Shown piece after piece: positions 12,128 to 22,486 of a stretch of DNA of 64,000 bases. Location: contig NC_085139.1 in assembly GCF_024139115.2 (NCBI RefSeq), positions 255,536,067-255,600,066 on the forward strand, read 5' to 3'. The notes below the pieces were generated by a model, which was not told where the DNA came from, ran no database searches, and was given only the letters and a program-made list of their open reading frames with translations. Both the position numbers and the translations under genes were made by a program. The DNA comes from Armigeres subalbatus. Lineage: Eukaryota > Arthropoda > Insecta > Diptera > Culicidae. Every line of letters starts with the position of its first letter. The first letter of the stretch is position 1.

Positions 12128-12635
12128 TCCTTCCTGACGATTTAACTCGCGAACGGGTTAACCGATTGGCAAGATTTTTTCCCAAATCGATTCGTTTTGG
12201 GTGCGCAAGGTTTGTATATACGAAAAGTTGTTGAATTTAACAGGGAAAGGTAAAAAGTCATTTGACTACACAGATAGAAAAATCCACTGAAATTTACGCC
12301 AAACATCATGCACATAAATGGAACGCCATTATTAGCGTAATTCCGCGCGTGATATAGCCTAAATGTATACAATATTTGACGTGAATCGTCAACGTTGCTT
12401 GCAAGTTGTAAGCAAACTTGTTAGGAAGAGGACCATTTCCGCGTCGAATAGTGTAAATTTCTGCATCCCAAGTTTTACGCGCTGTTTACTTTTCATTATT
12501 TTTTTCTGTGTACAATTTAGGGTCACCTGTTAAGGAAAGTAAACAATCGCACAGATATTGATCTAGAGTGCGGTGCTGCAAATTGTTTAGTATGTGACGT
12601 TTGCAACCCGGGCGAAGCTGGGTATTTTTTGCTAG
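12128..12635 (+). mobile_element. Non-autonomous Helitron (508 bp)
   Basis: The element begins TC directly after an A and ends CTAG directly before a T, the A^T insertion pattern of Helitrons. A GC-rich hairpin (ACCCGG, loop, CTGGGT; 12606-12623) lies about eight bases before the CTAG end, as in canonical Helitron termini. There is no terminal inverted repeat or target duplication and no Rep/helicase coding sequence. Confidence 0.82.
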
Positions 12636-12776
12636 TTATTAATATACAATTAGTATATTATAGGAAGCATTCTCATCAGTGTATTAATTGTTCACCATTC
12701 CTGCGAAGCAATCTTCGGTATTAAGCAAAAGGTGATTGGTATAATTAGCGAGGTCCTCTTTTCCCTTCTACTTGTG

Positions 12777-13180
12777 GGAGACATGAACAATGGTACCCCT
12801 GACTTTTTAAACGGCCACTCGGCTACCGCCATTGATGTGACCACTGCTAGCCGGTCCTTTCTTCCCGTCCTAAAATGGGAAGTTTCCCCCGGACCTCTAC
12901 AGAAGCAATCACTCACTACCCAAGCACGCCTCTCCTTCGGCTGTCACTAAGAGGCCTCGATGACGTTATTATGCCGCTGACTGGGAATTATTCGATGGCA
13001 ACATTCGACGCGCGTTATAGAGAAGCACCCCGCTAACGCTATTTGACTTCTCCAAGGTCCGTCCGTTCTCCGTTGGTGGTCGGATGAGACGAGTCGATCC
13101 GTCAAGGCCACAAGGGAGGCACTCCTAGCGCTCAGGAAGCTTCCTCATGGACAAATAATAACATGGACAAATAACGTAAG
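12777..13180 (+). pseudogene. Jockey-like endonuclease C-terminal part and linker, broken
   Basis: The readable segment runs GDMNNGTPDFLNGHS, then AIDVTTASRSFLP and LKWEVSPGP, the C-terminal half of an APE-type endonuclease that nicks the target DNA. The SDH motif expected after LKWEVSP is damaged (KQSLTT). A further frame carries VLRWWSDETSRSVKATREALL near 13050-13130, the linker before the RT. Stop codons and frame changes separate these pieces. Confidence 0.72.
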
Positions 13181-13432
13181 TGCTTTGAAGAACTACACAC
13201 TAAAATACTACGAATGTCGTACGATCATCCAAGACGCCACTAAATGATAATGAAATGATAAGTTCAATCCCTGATCAAAGGTCGTGATAATCTTGAAGCT
13301 GACGGAAGATTTGACTTCCGCCAACACGCCTTTCGCCCGTGGTACGGGGCCAACTCGGATTTCGGCGGATTCGGAGACGTACTCAAAAGTGCCTTCCACC
13401 AAGGGAATCACGCCGATATAGTTTTTTAGGAT

Positions 13433-13451
13433 ATTTCGAAGGCGTTCCACC
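13433..13451 (+). repeat. Left copy of 19-bp target-site duplication
   Basis: ATTTCGAAGGCGTTCCACC here is repeated exactly at 14329-14347. The two copies bracket the insertion that splits the Jockey-like RT. Confidence 0.9.
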
Positions 13452-13591
13452 AATTTTAATTTGTTACATAAATATGAATCAGTTTATGCATAAGAAAAGC
13501 AAAATACGTAAATGAAATATATCCTCAAACCGAATAAAAAATCACCTTGGCCCAAAAACTTCTAGCCGCATCGTGCTGCCAAAAAGCCAGG

Positions 13592-13625
<34 letters not shown>

Positions 13626-14328
13626 TATGGAAATAATTCTTCATCGTTAAAATACATATTCATTTTAATCAAAACGCTCATGTTATTATCTGTGATACTG
13701 CCATCCGTCATTTTCATTTCATCTTTTCAGAAATCAAGAAATCTATTTTTCGATCTTTGAATCAGAATGAAGAATATTCCGAACTATCAGTTTCCCATCT
13801 CTGAAGACAGCATAAATCCAAAACAAGCTGGTGTTGAAGAAAGGTCCTCCTTCATCCAGGACATGCGAATTGAAACTTGGTGAGAGAATTCCATTATATA
13901 ATATATTATATATATTTACCAAATTATATTGAAACCATATGATTATTACCAAAAAAAAAATCATCAGGGCACCCGATTGAAGCGATTTGGATAGGAAGAG
14001 TGGAATCGCCAACTTCTTATTGTTAACATCTCGTGGATAAAGGGCGGCTCTTCTCCCATCTATTGGGTCAATCTGGGAAGCGAGGGCTAGGCTATATTAT
14101 TGTATGTACTAACTTTCTTCTGGAAGGAGATTCTCTATTCATCCCGTGGATTCGCATAAGTGTCTCTGCTTATGGAACCACCCCACCCATTTTTGGCCCT
14201 TCATACAGGAGTTTGATGAAATACAAACAATAATATAATCATGATCAAATCGTTTGTCAGATATGGCCAGTGCTATCGGCAGGTGCCTTGCTACAATAGA
14301 TGGTAGTATCATCATCATCATCATCATC
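13452..14328 (+). mobile_element. Retroposed insertion with (ATC)n tail inside the Jockey-like element
   Basis: A perfect 19-bp target duplication flanks this 877-bp segment. It ends in an (ATC)n tail at about 14307-14328, which fits target-primed reverse transcription in plus orientation. No coding domain is recognised, so it is a 5'-truncated non-LTR element or a SINE-like derivative. A pure T run of about 26 bases near 13597-13622 may mark a further, oppositely oriented retroposition inside it. I cannot name the family. Confidence 0.78.
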
Positions 14329-15435
14329 ATTTCGAAGGCGTTCCACCGCACTTGGACCTCACTAGTGCTTAAGCAGCTAGTGGACTGGGGTTTAACCGGT
14401 AACATTCTATTTTTGTTCACAAATTTCTCTCTTGCCGGTCTTTCCGGGTCCTTATCGGCAACTACGGCTATAGGACATACCAGCAGGGATCTGTTCTGGC
14501 GGTGACCCTTTCTTCTGAATGCAATGAACGTGGTCTTCAATGACCTACTAAAGAACACCTACGTCTTTGTCTACGCGTACGATATCCTGCTTGTGGTGAT
14601 CGGAGAGACTCCGGTACGAACGCGTATCCGAACCCAAGCAACAGTTAGTGCAGTTCATCGTTGGGCCTCGTCGGTCGATTTCACCATGTCGGCCGGAAAG
14701 TGTCCGCGGGCATGTGCGCAACGGGCGACATTGTCTCTCCGGCCCCAGTCTCAAGAATAACGGGCAGCTGATCCAAACCGGAAACTCATCAAGGTCCTCA
14801 GAGTTTTCATCGACCGAGGATTAATTTAGTTTATACTTTATCAAGACCGCAAAGGTCAAACAACAGGGCAACTCGGTATCGTATCGGGCAAGCGTTGATT
14901 GACTGCTTTACGGACTGAAGCAGACTTGTGTAGCACGTCTGAAGCTTGTCAGCATATTCTCCCCAGTTTTCAACCAATACCTTCGCATAGTCTCCGGGCT
15001 TCTTTTCTCTACACTTGCTGAGGCAGCCTGCGTCAGAGCGGGTGCCCTCCCATTTTGCCACCGTGTGCAGGCAGCTATTTGCCAAAAAGCCGCAGCATAC
15101 CCGATCAATAATGCTTAACTAAATTATAACAAGGGGAGTTATTTATTTCAGAAAAATATTGTTACAAAATGTGTTATAAATTTTGCTGGTTAGTTGTTAA
15201 AATAACAAATATATCAAAAATACCTCTAGCCATAACACAATTAAAACAGAGGTTGATACCTTCATATCAACATTATAACAAACGTTGATATATTTTTTCT
15301 GTACAAAAATCTACTTTCAAGGTAATTGCCTACATCACGGATAGAAAGCTGGTACGCTACCACGACGGATTTCCATCCATAATGTAGGCAATTAACTTTG
15401 TTCCAGCTATGCATTAATATCGAGCGGGTTCAAGT

Positions 15436-15762
15436 TATACCACAGATAACAGATGTTGAGGCTAGCATCCCATACTTGTGTAAACATCAGCAACCGTAAA
15501 TTCAAATGTATTTTAAATTCGGACCGCGTTTGGCAATCGATTGGAGATGGCGCAAGAATCATTGTTATTGAAAACGCAGCCCGATTGCGGCTGTCAAATG
15601 CATTGGCTGTGTTCGACGGTTGTAATTCAGCTGCATCCTTATGTACTGCCGCAATCAGTTGAGTAGATGGCAGTAGTGGGCCAACGTATATCAATTCAAA
15701 AGTTTACACAGGATTTTCAATAAAATTTGTTCTAGCTTCAATGTCTGTTATCTGTGGTTATA
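15436..15762. mobile_element. MITE with about 30-bp terminal inverted repeats
   Basis: The ends read ACCACAGATAACAGATGTTG at 15439 and, inverted, ACCACAGATAACAGACATTG at 15739-15758. The inward sequences (GAGGCTAGC and GAAGCTAGA) also pair. TA/TAT flanks suggest a Tc1/mariner-type TA target. It lies in the left arm of the tid-carrying element. Confidence 0.65.
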
Positions 15763-15863
15763 CTGAGGGTGACCTCCGGTTTTGATTTCCATGTCTACAA
15801 AAAATGTAGGCAGGTATTTCCGTCCATCGTCCAACTCCACTATAGCAGAACGTTTCTCCTGAG

Positions 15864-16781
15864 CAGGGTTGCCAAATGAAAATCTGTGTTTTTACCAAAA
15901 AAAATCTTTTCATCTGTATTTCTCATTAAAAAAATCTGTATCAATATCTGTATTGAAAACAACATGTTAAAATTGAGGGTTTCAAATGATAAAAATTCAA
16001 TTGAGTGGGCACAAAGTGTTTCAATAAGTTATTGTTCCATACAAATTGTATGTAACTTTTAACATATATAATAAATAACCTATCAACAATATAATCATAA
16101 TACCGCAAAGCCTTAAATCAAAAGCATTTCTCTTTATATTCAAATAAACTTTAAGCAAGATGTCACTTTTGCTAAGTTTTGACAGGGCAAGTGAATTTAT
16201 CTTATCAATTCAGTTAATTTCAATTGACTTGACAAAAGTTGAACAAGTTCAACTTTCTTTTCACTCAAGTCAATTGAATGAAGACGCTTAGATATTCAAT
16301 TTATTCAATTTGAGTGACTTGCCCTATCTCAACGTAGCATGACACCTCTCTGCTTACAGCCCTTTTTTCTGCATCTCTTCACTTTTACATATAGGAAAAA
16401 CTCTTTAATATCTGTGATAATGTGAACGAAACAAGGCCATTTCCTGTTTCAGTTCTACCACAGGAAATTTCATATGAAACTATACAGCTGTCAGACATGG
16501 AGAAATTAAATTCGTAGTTCTGAAACGTAGGTCTATGTAACGCCAAAAAGATATTACAGACTGTTCACGGTGCTGCTAAGAAAAATTAAAATATCTCATA
16601 AGAACATTATTTTGTGCTTTTAGTGGAATGTCTTAACTTGTCATAAGACGAGTTCGTAAAATATCTATACAGACAGATCGTGATCCAAAAAATCTGTATA
16701 TCTGTGTACGCAGATTCTGTGTTTGAAAACCAGTACAAAATCTGTATAAATACAGATTAATCTGTATTTTTGGCATCCCTG
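15864..16781. mobile_element. Non-autonomous hAT element (918 bp)
   Basis: The termini are CAGGGTTGCCAAA and, inverted, CAGGGATGCCAAA, flanked by a perfect 8-bp duplication CTCCTGAG (15856-15863 and 16782-16789). CAGGG ends with 8-bp duplications are the hAT hallmark. Many copies of AATCTGTAT lie just inside both ends, like subterminal transposase-binding repeats. No transposase sequence is seen. Confidence 0.88.
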
Positions 16782-16807
16782 CTCCTGAGCCTACGATTTG
16801 GTACGTA

Positions 16808-16990
16808 TCACGCTCATTTGAATCTACGCAAAAGTGAGTCAAAATGACTCACTTTAGTATTTTGATGGAAATGTCAAAAAGTGAGTAACATTATATTTAT
16901 CAAGTGAGTCAATTTTCACTCACTTTTCAGAGTTTAAAGGATAACTCACTTTTGCGTAAATGTTTTCAAACCGTCAAACAGTTTGAAAAT
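16808..16990. repeat. Left subterminal AAAGTGAGT repeat cluster
   Basis: Direct and inverted copies of (A)AAAGTGAGT and ACTCACTTTT are packed behind the inner CACGCTCATTTG repeat. A mirror cluster lies at 18490-18678. Such clusters usually bind the transposase of their element. Confidence 0.65.
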
Positions 16991-17110
16991 TTTCCATTAA
17001 AAGGTTATCATATTATTAAAAAGATTTTGAGTTTCGTTGGAAAATTGATGTGGTTAGCAAACCGTAATGGTGGTGATCTGGCTGGGCATGGTCTGCAAGG
17101 ATTCTTGCAG

Positions 17111-18330
17111 AACTGGTAGTTCCGTAACTCGATCGATCCGGAGTTGTTTTGTTGATTTTTCGACGACGGAGGATTCAAGGCCGGATTCGATTATTTCTCC
17201 AATTATGGCTTTGATGGCGCCCAGGAACTAATGGAACTTGATAGCTCCCATGAACTCGACCTTTGCCCAAGCGGCCCGCGGTGTCATGAATATATGCCTC
17301 AAATGTACCGGATCATGATGCAAACGCGCACCAAGACCAGCAAGTGCCAGTACTGCAATGGAACCGCAATGGAGAATATCTTCCGGACCATTGCGTTTCA
17401 CCTGTCGGTATTGTTAGGGACCGTGATTGTATATTAAAGATATTAACAGTTCATCGGACAGTTCATCGAAAGCGGGTATCCGTCCTAGTGCTGGCCGGCG
17501 TTGAGGATGGTCAGACGGTTTCAAAAAAGGATCTCTTCATTACATTCAAGTAAGTTGCTAAGAAGGCTCGTTACGTGCTATTTTCCAACTGTGGATACTC
17601 ATGTTGTTAAAAGCAACCGACAAAATTAGTGTTGTATTATTTGTTTTCCTTAAATTGTAATACAACAATGAGTTTGTCATCGTTAGATGGTTAAAGGAAC
17701 AAAAATAATGCGCTGTCTCCATTGTAATGCGTTATGAAATTATCCTTGTTTTATTTTTATATTCACAGCGTATAGAAGTGTCGCTACTTCTGCCGACACG
17801 GTTCCGATGTGCACACCGAAACAATCATTTTCCTCTCACAAGCGATCTTCTTTGGCTGGATACGGTTGCAGGGCGTCTACAAAAATCTAATCATCCAGGT
17901 GGTCTTGGATACTGACACATCGTAACACACCCGCATCTGTCTCCGTGGCAAGGGAGTCAATAACTGGCACCGGCGACGATTACGTTCAGTTGGAAATCCA
18001 GGTCCAGATCATACTGAACAAGCAGTAAGCTCTGATGCAGGTAATAGTGTTTGGTTCTGCTAGATGTTTTAATTGTGTTAATATTTATCCTCGACTCTTA
18101 TTTATAGGCATACGCAGAATTGGAAGAAGATACACCCGGCCATGTAATGCCAATAAGAAAATGGGGATGTAATGCCAATAAGAAGAAGAAGACCCCCGGC
18201 CAAAGCATGGGCGTCACTTTCGCGACTGATGGTTAGTCCTGCTCAGGATCAGGCTCGTCTAGTTCTTCGTCAAACAACCCTAGAAGAAACCATTCGACGT
18301 GGTTTACGGCCACTGGAAATTGACATGCTT
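17111..18330 (+). pseudogene. l(2)tid: Intron-containing fragment of tid / DNAJA3-type mitochondrial DnaJ
   Basis: The intact protein is a mitochondrial Hsp40 co-chaperone of Hsp70. The first exon-like part (about 17111-17549) shows SIDPELF, GFDGAQELM, TFAQAARGV and the zinc-finger repeat KTSKCQYCNGTAMEN. It ends in VLVLAGVEDGQTV and KKDLFITFK, where the family has VPVPAGVEDGQTV and KELFVTFR. An intron with GTAAGT and CAG ends (17550-17768) follows. The second part (17769-18040) has HGSDVHTE, LSQAIFFG, RLQGVY and HTRICLRGKGV. A second intron (18041-18107) leads to MQ-AYAELEEDTPG. Stops and frameshifts are frequent. The J-domain and N-terminus are absent. Retained introns show the copy came from genomic DNA, not from mRNA. 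Confidence 0.85.
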
Positions 18331-18489
18331 TTACAATGATGTGTTAGATTAGTAATAACTGATCTAGGAACCAGAAACAGAAATGTACTGTATTTCAAGT
18401 CAAATAATAAATTATTAAATGAAATAAGCGAAGCTTCTTTTTTTTTAAATAAAATGTCATTCCATTATCAATCGAAATGCAACCATCAT

Positions 18490-18678
18490 TTTCAAAAGTG
18501 AGTAAGATCTACTCACTTTGGACGGCGAAAAAGTGAGTAGGTCTTACTCTAATTTTGACATAATGCTCATATACTCATAAGTGAGTAAACATACGGTTAC
18601 TCAAAAGTGAGCTGTTCCACTTTTTTCCAAAGTGAGTCAAATTTGACTCACTTTTGAGTTGATTCAAATGAGCGTGTA
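18490..18678. repeat. Right subterminal AAAGTGAGT repeat cluster
   Basis: This is the inverted counterpart of 16808-16990, ending in GATTCAAATGAGCGTG. It contains at least six AAGTGAGT or ACTCACTTT motifs. It closes the tid fragment on the right. Confidence 0.65.
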
Positions 18679-18878
18679 TGAGTTTTACAAAAAAGCGTCT
18701 CTTTTATTGGTTTTCGAGACTATGACGAACAGACGAAAATACCTGCCGTGTCCCTATTTTGTGAAAATAATCATAACTAATGTTGTTATAATTTTGATAT
18801 GAAATCAAACTGGCCGAAGACACTTTTTTATCGAATTATTTAATTTTAACACACGTTGTTTTAAATAACAACCAGCGT

Positions 18879-19621
18879 CAACCTTCCCCCAGTAGCTAGA
18901 GTCCACTGGCACGGAACGAGGAGTTGGCAATCCTCCACAGCCAACATAAATCACTCCATTGTGAGGCGCTTTACAAGGGGGGACAACATGGAAGCTCTAC
19001 GAAAATCGGTCGCCGAGCTGCTGAACACCGAGTTCAACAAGAACAAGGAGTCGGTTTAGATGTTAATGGGAACAACCTAATGGTGTCCGACAATCTTCAA
19101 GTAAAATGTTTATCCGCGTAAATGTTTATCCTTGCTGCCGCACTTGTTTGAACATTCACTTCGGGCTACGGGTAGAAATGAACATGAACCCGAGCGTAGG
19201 CTGGATGCTCATGTTTTGCACCGCGATCACAGCGACGCTCGAACGTTGATGTTTTCAGCGCGGCTGCGAGCGCCGCTTTGAGCACGATACAAAACATCGG
19301 TTACAATCAACAGACATTGCTTGGTTGGCTTGGCTTAGCATTTTGGTGTTGAAACTCTAGTTTTAATACAATTGAATGATTCGATGATACTTTTTTCGTA
19401 AAAGTAGAAAGGAACTTATTTATCATCTTATTATGCGCGTAGATATTTGAAATATTCCCAATGACAGAGTAAAATCACATTCTACAAAAAAACAGGACAT
19501 TCTAAGAAAAGTCCAACCCCGTACTTCTAACCATTTTTAATTAAATAGCCTTTAGACTGTAGCATTCAGTAATTTTGTATATAGTTTGTAAATAGATTTT
19601 GTAAATAAATTAGATTGTAAG
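18879..19621 (+). other. Unassigned sequence with a possible gene fragment
   Basis: At about 18900-19055 one plus frame reads GTRSWQSSTANINHSI and then GDNMEALRKSVAELL-NTEFNKNKESV before a stop. This looks like a piece of a conserved helical protein, but I cannot name it. Around 19165-19290 the sequence is GC-rich with repeated GAACATGA and GCGCC motifs and no open frame of note. The rest, to 19621, is AT-rich and unremarkable. Confidence 0.35.
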
Positions 19622-19816
19622 TAGGGGTAATGACGGCTTTGGCAGGTTTTGTTCTATTATTGGCAGGGGGGTTTCTTATGACTGATTATGCTCAAATTTG
19701 GCCCAAACATTCTTTGCATATCAAAAAATATTGTGGCCAAATTTCATAAAATTCGGTCGACAAAAACCCCCCTGCCAATAATAGAACAAAACCTGCCAAA
19801 GCCGTCTGTTCCCCTA
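19622..19816. mobile_element. Short MITE with near-perfect hairpin structure
   Basis: The 43-bp inner arms (19632-19674 and 19764-19806) are exact complements that begin GACGGCTTTGGCAGGTTTTG. An outer TAGGGG...CCCCTA pair extends the repeat to TA dinucleotides on both sides, pointing to a TA target. The loop is only about 90 bp, so a transcript would form a long hairpin. Confidence 0.78.
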
Positions 19817-21212
19817 TACAAATCTTTCAATCGCCAATAAACTTAGATATAATGTTCCCTTGACATAGGCAAGCGAGCATTAATCAAGCAGCCAAGCTTT
19901 CCAAGGTCGAGGCCATTTGTTTCCTGGATAAGGTGGGAAAGGGATAGCAGCGCGACTATCTGGTCAAGTTATCAATCGTGCCGATAAAGCCACGATTGTA
20001 CACAAAGGGGTCGGGAAATGACGTACTTCCGGTTGTGTCCGAGTCCCACCTTCCTTAATCTGAGGATTCATAGACTCGATCATTTCGTCCGTGATTCTCC
20101 AAGAAGTTGGAAGTACACGTTTGTTGTTAGTGTTTCGTGTGTTACAAGTGGGATAATTAAAGTGGCGTTAAATATAGTTAATTAATAAATTACCTGTTCG
20201 TTCTTTAGTTGCTGTAGGCAAATCAAGTGTACGTGTTATTCGTGTGCGTTTGTAGTAATTAAAGTGCAACAATCAGGTAAAAATGTGCTCTAGATGTGCG
20301 AAACGGTGCTTGTGCTCATTATGTGTTGTTCTGCCAGATTGGCTTTATATTTCACCCGCAGCGAATTCCGCGCACCCAAGCGCGCGCTTCATCCCCTACG
20401 GACGTAAGATTCCTGGCAGTCGCCAACCGGCCAGAAGCGGACGATCCGTAACTATATCGGTCCGAGGAGGCCGGGGGACCTCTAAGTGGACGGAATCCAC
20501 CAGCCCGTCAAGCTACCGGCAATTCAAGTGACCCCGTCGGCAAACCGCCATCGCGATTCACCAACACGCTTCATTGAGAAGCAATCGCCAAGCGTTGCCC
20601 TGGCAGAGGAGCATCGACCTCGCCCAACGGTCATCGACTGTAAGCCCCATCGATACGGTGAGTCTCCCATCTTTTTTTGTACGGAGTGCGGCGTCCAAGG
20701 AGGGCGCCGCGGAGGAATTTGTTGCCCAGTCGTAGACTGAAGGATGTGCCGCTAAAGCCATCGCGCTGTTTTTCTTTGTCGTGAGCTGCTACCCCGCCGA
20801 CAAGTAATTGGGTCCGTCATCACGGACCGTGCACATGCGTGCGTGAGCTAATTTGCCACCACCTAACCAGTTAATAGGAGCACATACTAATAAGAGGGCT
20901 ATCGACTGTTACCGATGACGTCACCGACCATCGAAGGTGTCGTTGCCAATTGCTCTTAAAAGTGGACTTGGTAACAGGAGCGCAGAATGTGAAGGAGATG
21001 CGCGAAAGTTAGTTGTGACGTCACGTAATAGCGCAGAACGCACAGAGCACACACGAAGAAAATAGAAGCTAGGGAAGAGTAAACCGCACACAGCTAGGGA
21101 ATAGTATGAACGAACACCAACACAAATAGAAGCATATGCGACTGTCCCCCAATAAATATGTGTCCCTATTAGAAGTAAGGAAATAAATGTTCATTAATGT
21201 TTTCCATGTCGC
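19817..21212. other. Unclassified GC-rich block, possibly an LTR-like or leader sequence
   Basis: Composition changes sharply here: 20280-21120 is GC-rich, unlike its neighbours. Before it, 20100-20280 is AT-rich with repeated ATTAAAGTG and GTGTT motifs, which resembles the end of an LTR but has no matching second copy. Two open frames (20283-20531 and 20486-20740) show no recognisable domain; a cysteine-rich start CSRCAKRCLCSLC is the only notable feature. An AATAAA-type signal lies near 21150-21190, so a retroelement leader or a short transcription unit is possible. Confidence 0.35.
20916..21023. promoter_or_regulatory. Two perfect CRE palindromes (TGACGTCA) 100 bp apart
   Basis: TGACGTCA occurs at 20916-20923 and 21016-21023. 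This is the full consensus for CREB/ATF-type bZIP proteins. Both lie in the GC-rich block without a known gene, so any function is inference. Confidence 0.4.
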
Positions 21213-21216
21213 TTAA

Positions 21217-21480
21217 GGTGATTATACAATCAATCCATGTGGTGAATTTCAAATTCACCACACGGTTTTCTACTCCTATTACCAAAGTTCAAATCTAACG
21301 TAATAATGTTCTTACAATGCTGAAATTAAAGTCGATTGTTTAGCACAAGTAAACAAACGATCTACGGATGATTCATCCCCATGGGCGTAGTGATTCTCTC
21401 AATTCGTGCTCTTGAAAAATCACAAGAAAAAGCACGTGGTTTCCAAGATGGCCGATTTGTGGCTTTGTTGTATAACCACC
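21217..21480. mobile_element. TTAA-flanked MITE (piggyBac type, 264 bp)
   Basis: TTAA flanks both ends (21213-21216 and 21481-21484). The termini GGTGATTATACA and, inverted, GGTGGTTATACA are paired. TTAA duplications are specific to piggyBac-type transposases. An 11-bp palindrome with one central base (GTGGTGAATTT, 21239-21261) lies near the left end. Confidence 0.75.
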
Positions 21481-21484
21481 TTAA

Positions 21485-22486
21485 GGCTCTATAAACCGTA
21501 ATCAATTTGATGATGAAGATGATTTTGTTCTCATACGCACTAATACTAATGCAATTTTAGCTAAAATTCAATATTTCACTGTTATTTACCAACTTACCTA
21601 TGTCAACGTATATTCATGGTATTTTTATATAAATTTTTCACTCACCAAGCTAATTAATTATTAATTAATTGACTGAAAAGCGCTTAAAACTGCTTTTTCC
21701 TAGAAAAATTTTCGTATACTAATTGTACACACACCAACTCCGAACGATCGAAACACACTCATACACTTATTTTGAACATGCACTCAGTTTTTCATTTGTT
21801 CTTTTCTCGCCGTTTTCTTGATTTTATCACAACTAAACATAATTCACTACCCAACTTTCACTTTTGTCTTTGATGTTGAACACCAATTTCTTCACTTCAT
21901 TTCGAAAAACCAACAAAAACTGCTCTAAAAAATTTGAAGTGAGAGATAAATTTGACGGCCGTATTGTGAATGTTGCAAAATTCGGAACACCCAAATTGGG
22001 TTGTTTAGCAAAGAAAAATATGAGGTTTTTTATAGTTTAACATAAAGAGCATGCTTTCCTGATCTCCAACATATTTTTATTTTGTTTGTAAACCTTTTAT
22101 TTACATTTTTATACAGCAAACAATAAGCCATTTCAATCGATAGAATGACACTAACATTCATACATTGACAGTTGGCCCATGCAGCATAAGAACAAATTTC
22201 TAGTCCCATACAAATTTAAAATGCAAATTAAAAATAGTTCCGGAGCTCCAAAAATTCTGAAAAATTGAGGTTAGGCTCAGTTTATTAGGCAGATTCAGAA
22301 TATGTAAAAACATACATACCCCTAAACAACCCAATTCACTACCGCATTATGTGAAATAGTGCGCTCAAAATCTCGGCAAAGCAACTTAGAAATATCAAAA
22401 CAATACATCGAATATGCTAGTCGACACGCAAACAACTTTATACATATACAAGAAAAGAATCATCATTTCATCGTTGCCAGATTTAT
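21485..22486. other. Intron sequence with a weak MITE candidate at 21994-22336
   Basis: AATTGGGTTGTTTAG at 21994-22008 is exactly inverted at 22322-22336, suggesting a 343-bp MITE with 15-bp ends, but no clear target duplication is seen. The remaining sequence is AT-rich, includes a TTAATTAATTAATTG simple stretch near 21652-21671, and has no gene. Confidence 0.4.

Larger units (their letters stand above)
12660..15108 (+). mobile_element. Jockey-like non-LTR retrotransposon remnant, split by an insertion
   Basis: Coding blocks of an endonuclease and a reverse transcriptase lie in order but in several frames. The element is truncated at both ends: the 5' end is cut within the endonuclease and there is no 3' tail. 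An unrelated retroelement separates two halves of the RT palm at 13452-14328. The coding blocks match the Jockey/Loner group of mosquito elements. It is inactive. Confidence 0.82.
13230..15108 (+). pseudogene. Jockey-like reverse transcriptase, broken and interrupted
   Basis: The RT begins with RFDFRQHAFRP and GDVLKSAFHQGNHADIV near 13300-13430 and breaks at ISKAFH, 13451. After the insertion it resumes at 14331 with SKAFHRTWTSLVLKQLVDWG. NVVFNDLLKNTYVFVYAYD follows near 14530; the catalytic box reads YAYD where YADD is expected, so one aspartate has been lost. The thumb region (VSIFSPVFNQYLRIVSGLL, about 14960-15010) and its end at 15108 are in other frames. Confidence 0.8.
15190..18878. mobile_element. 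TIR element carrying a captured tid (mitochondrial DnaJ) gene fragment
   Basis: Imperfect inverted arms flank a host-gene fragment. The inner arms match best: CACGCTCATTTGAATC at 16810-16825 versus its complement at 18661-18676, each followed inwards by repeated AAAGTGAGT motifs. The similarity continues outwards (GGCAGGTATTTCCGTC near 15811 and its near complement near 18748; CATATCAA-ATTATAACAA near 15262 and near 18789). The outer ends at about 15190 and 18878 are estimates. A MITE (15436-15762) and a hAT element (15864-16781) interrupt the left arm. The superfamily is unknown and no transposase is encoded. Alternatively, two inverted copies of one element could flank an independent gene duplication. 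Confidence 0.6.

Noticed and set aside
20283..20740. Cysteine-rich protein gene
   Set aside because: CSRCAKRCLCSLC is followed by unordered P/S/R-rich sequence in two overlapping frames, without a domain.
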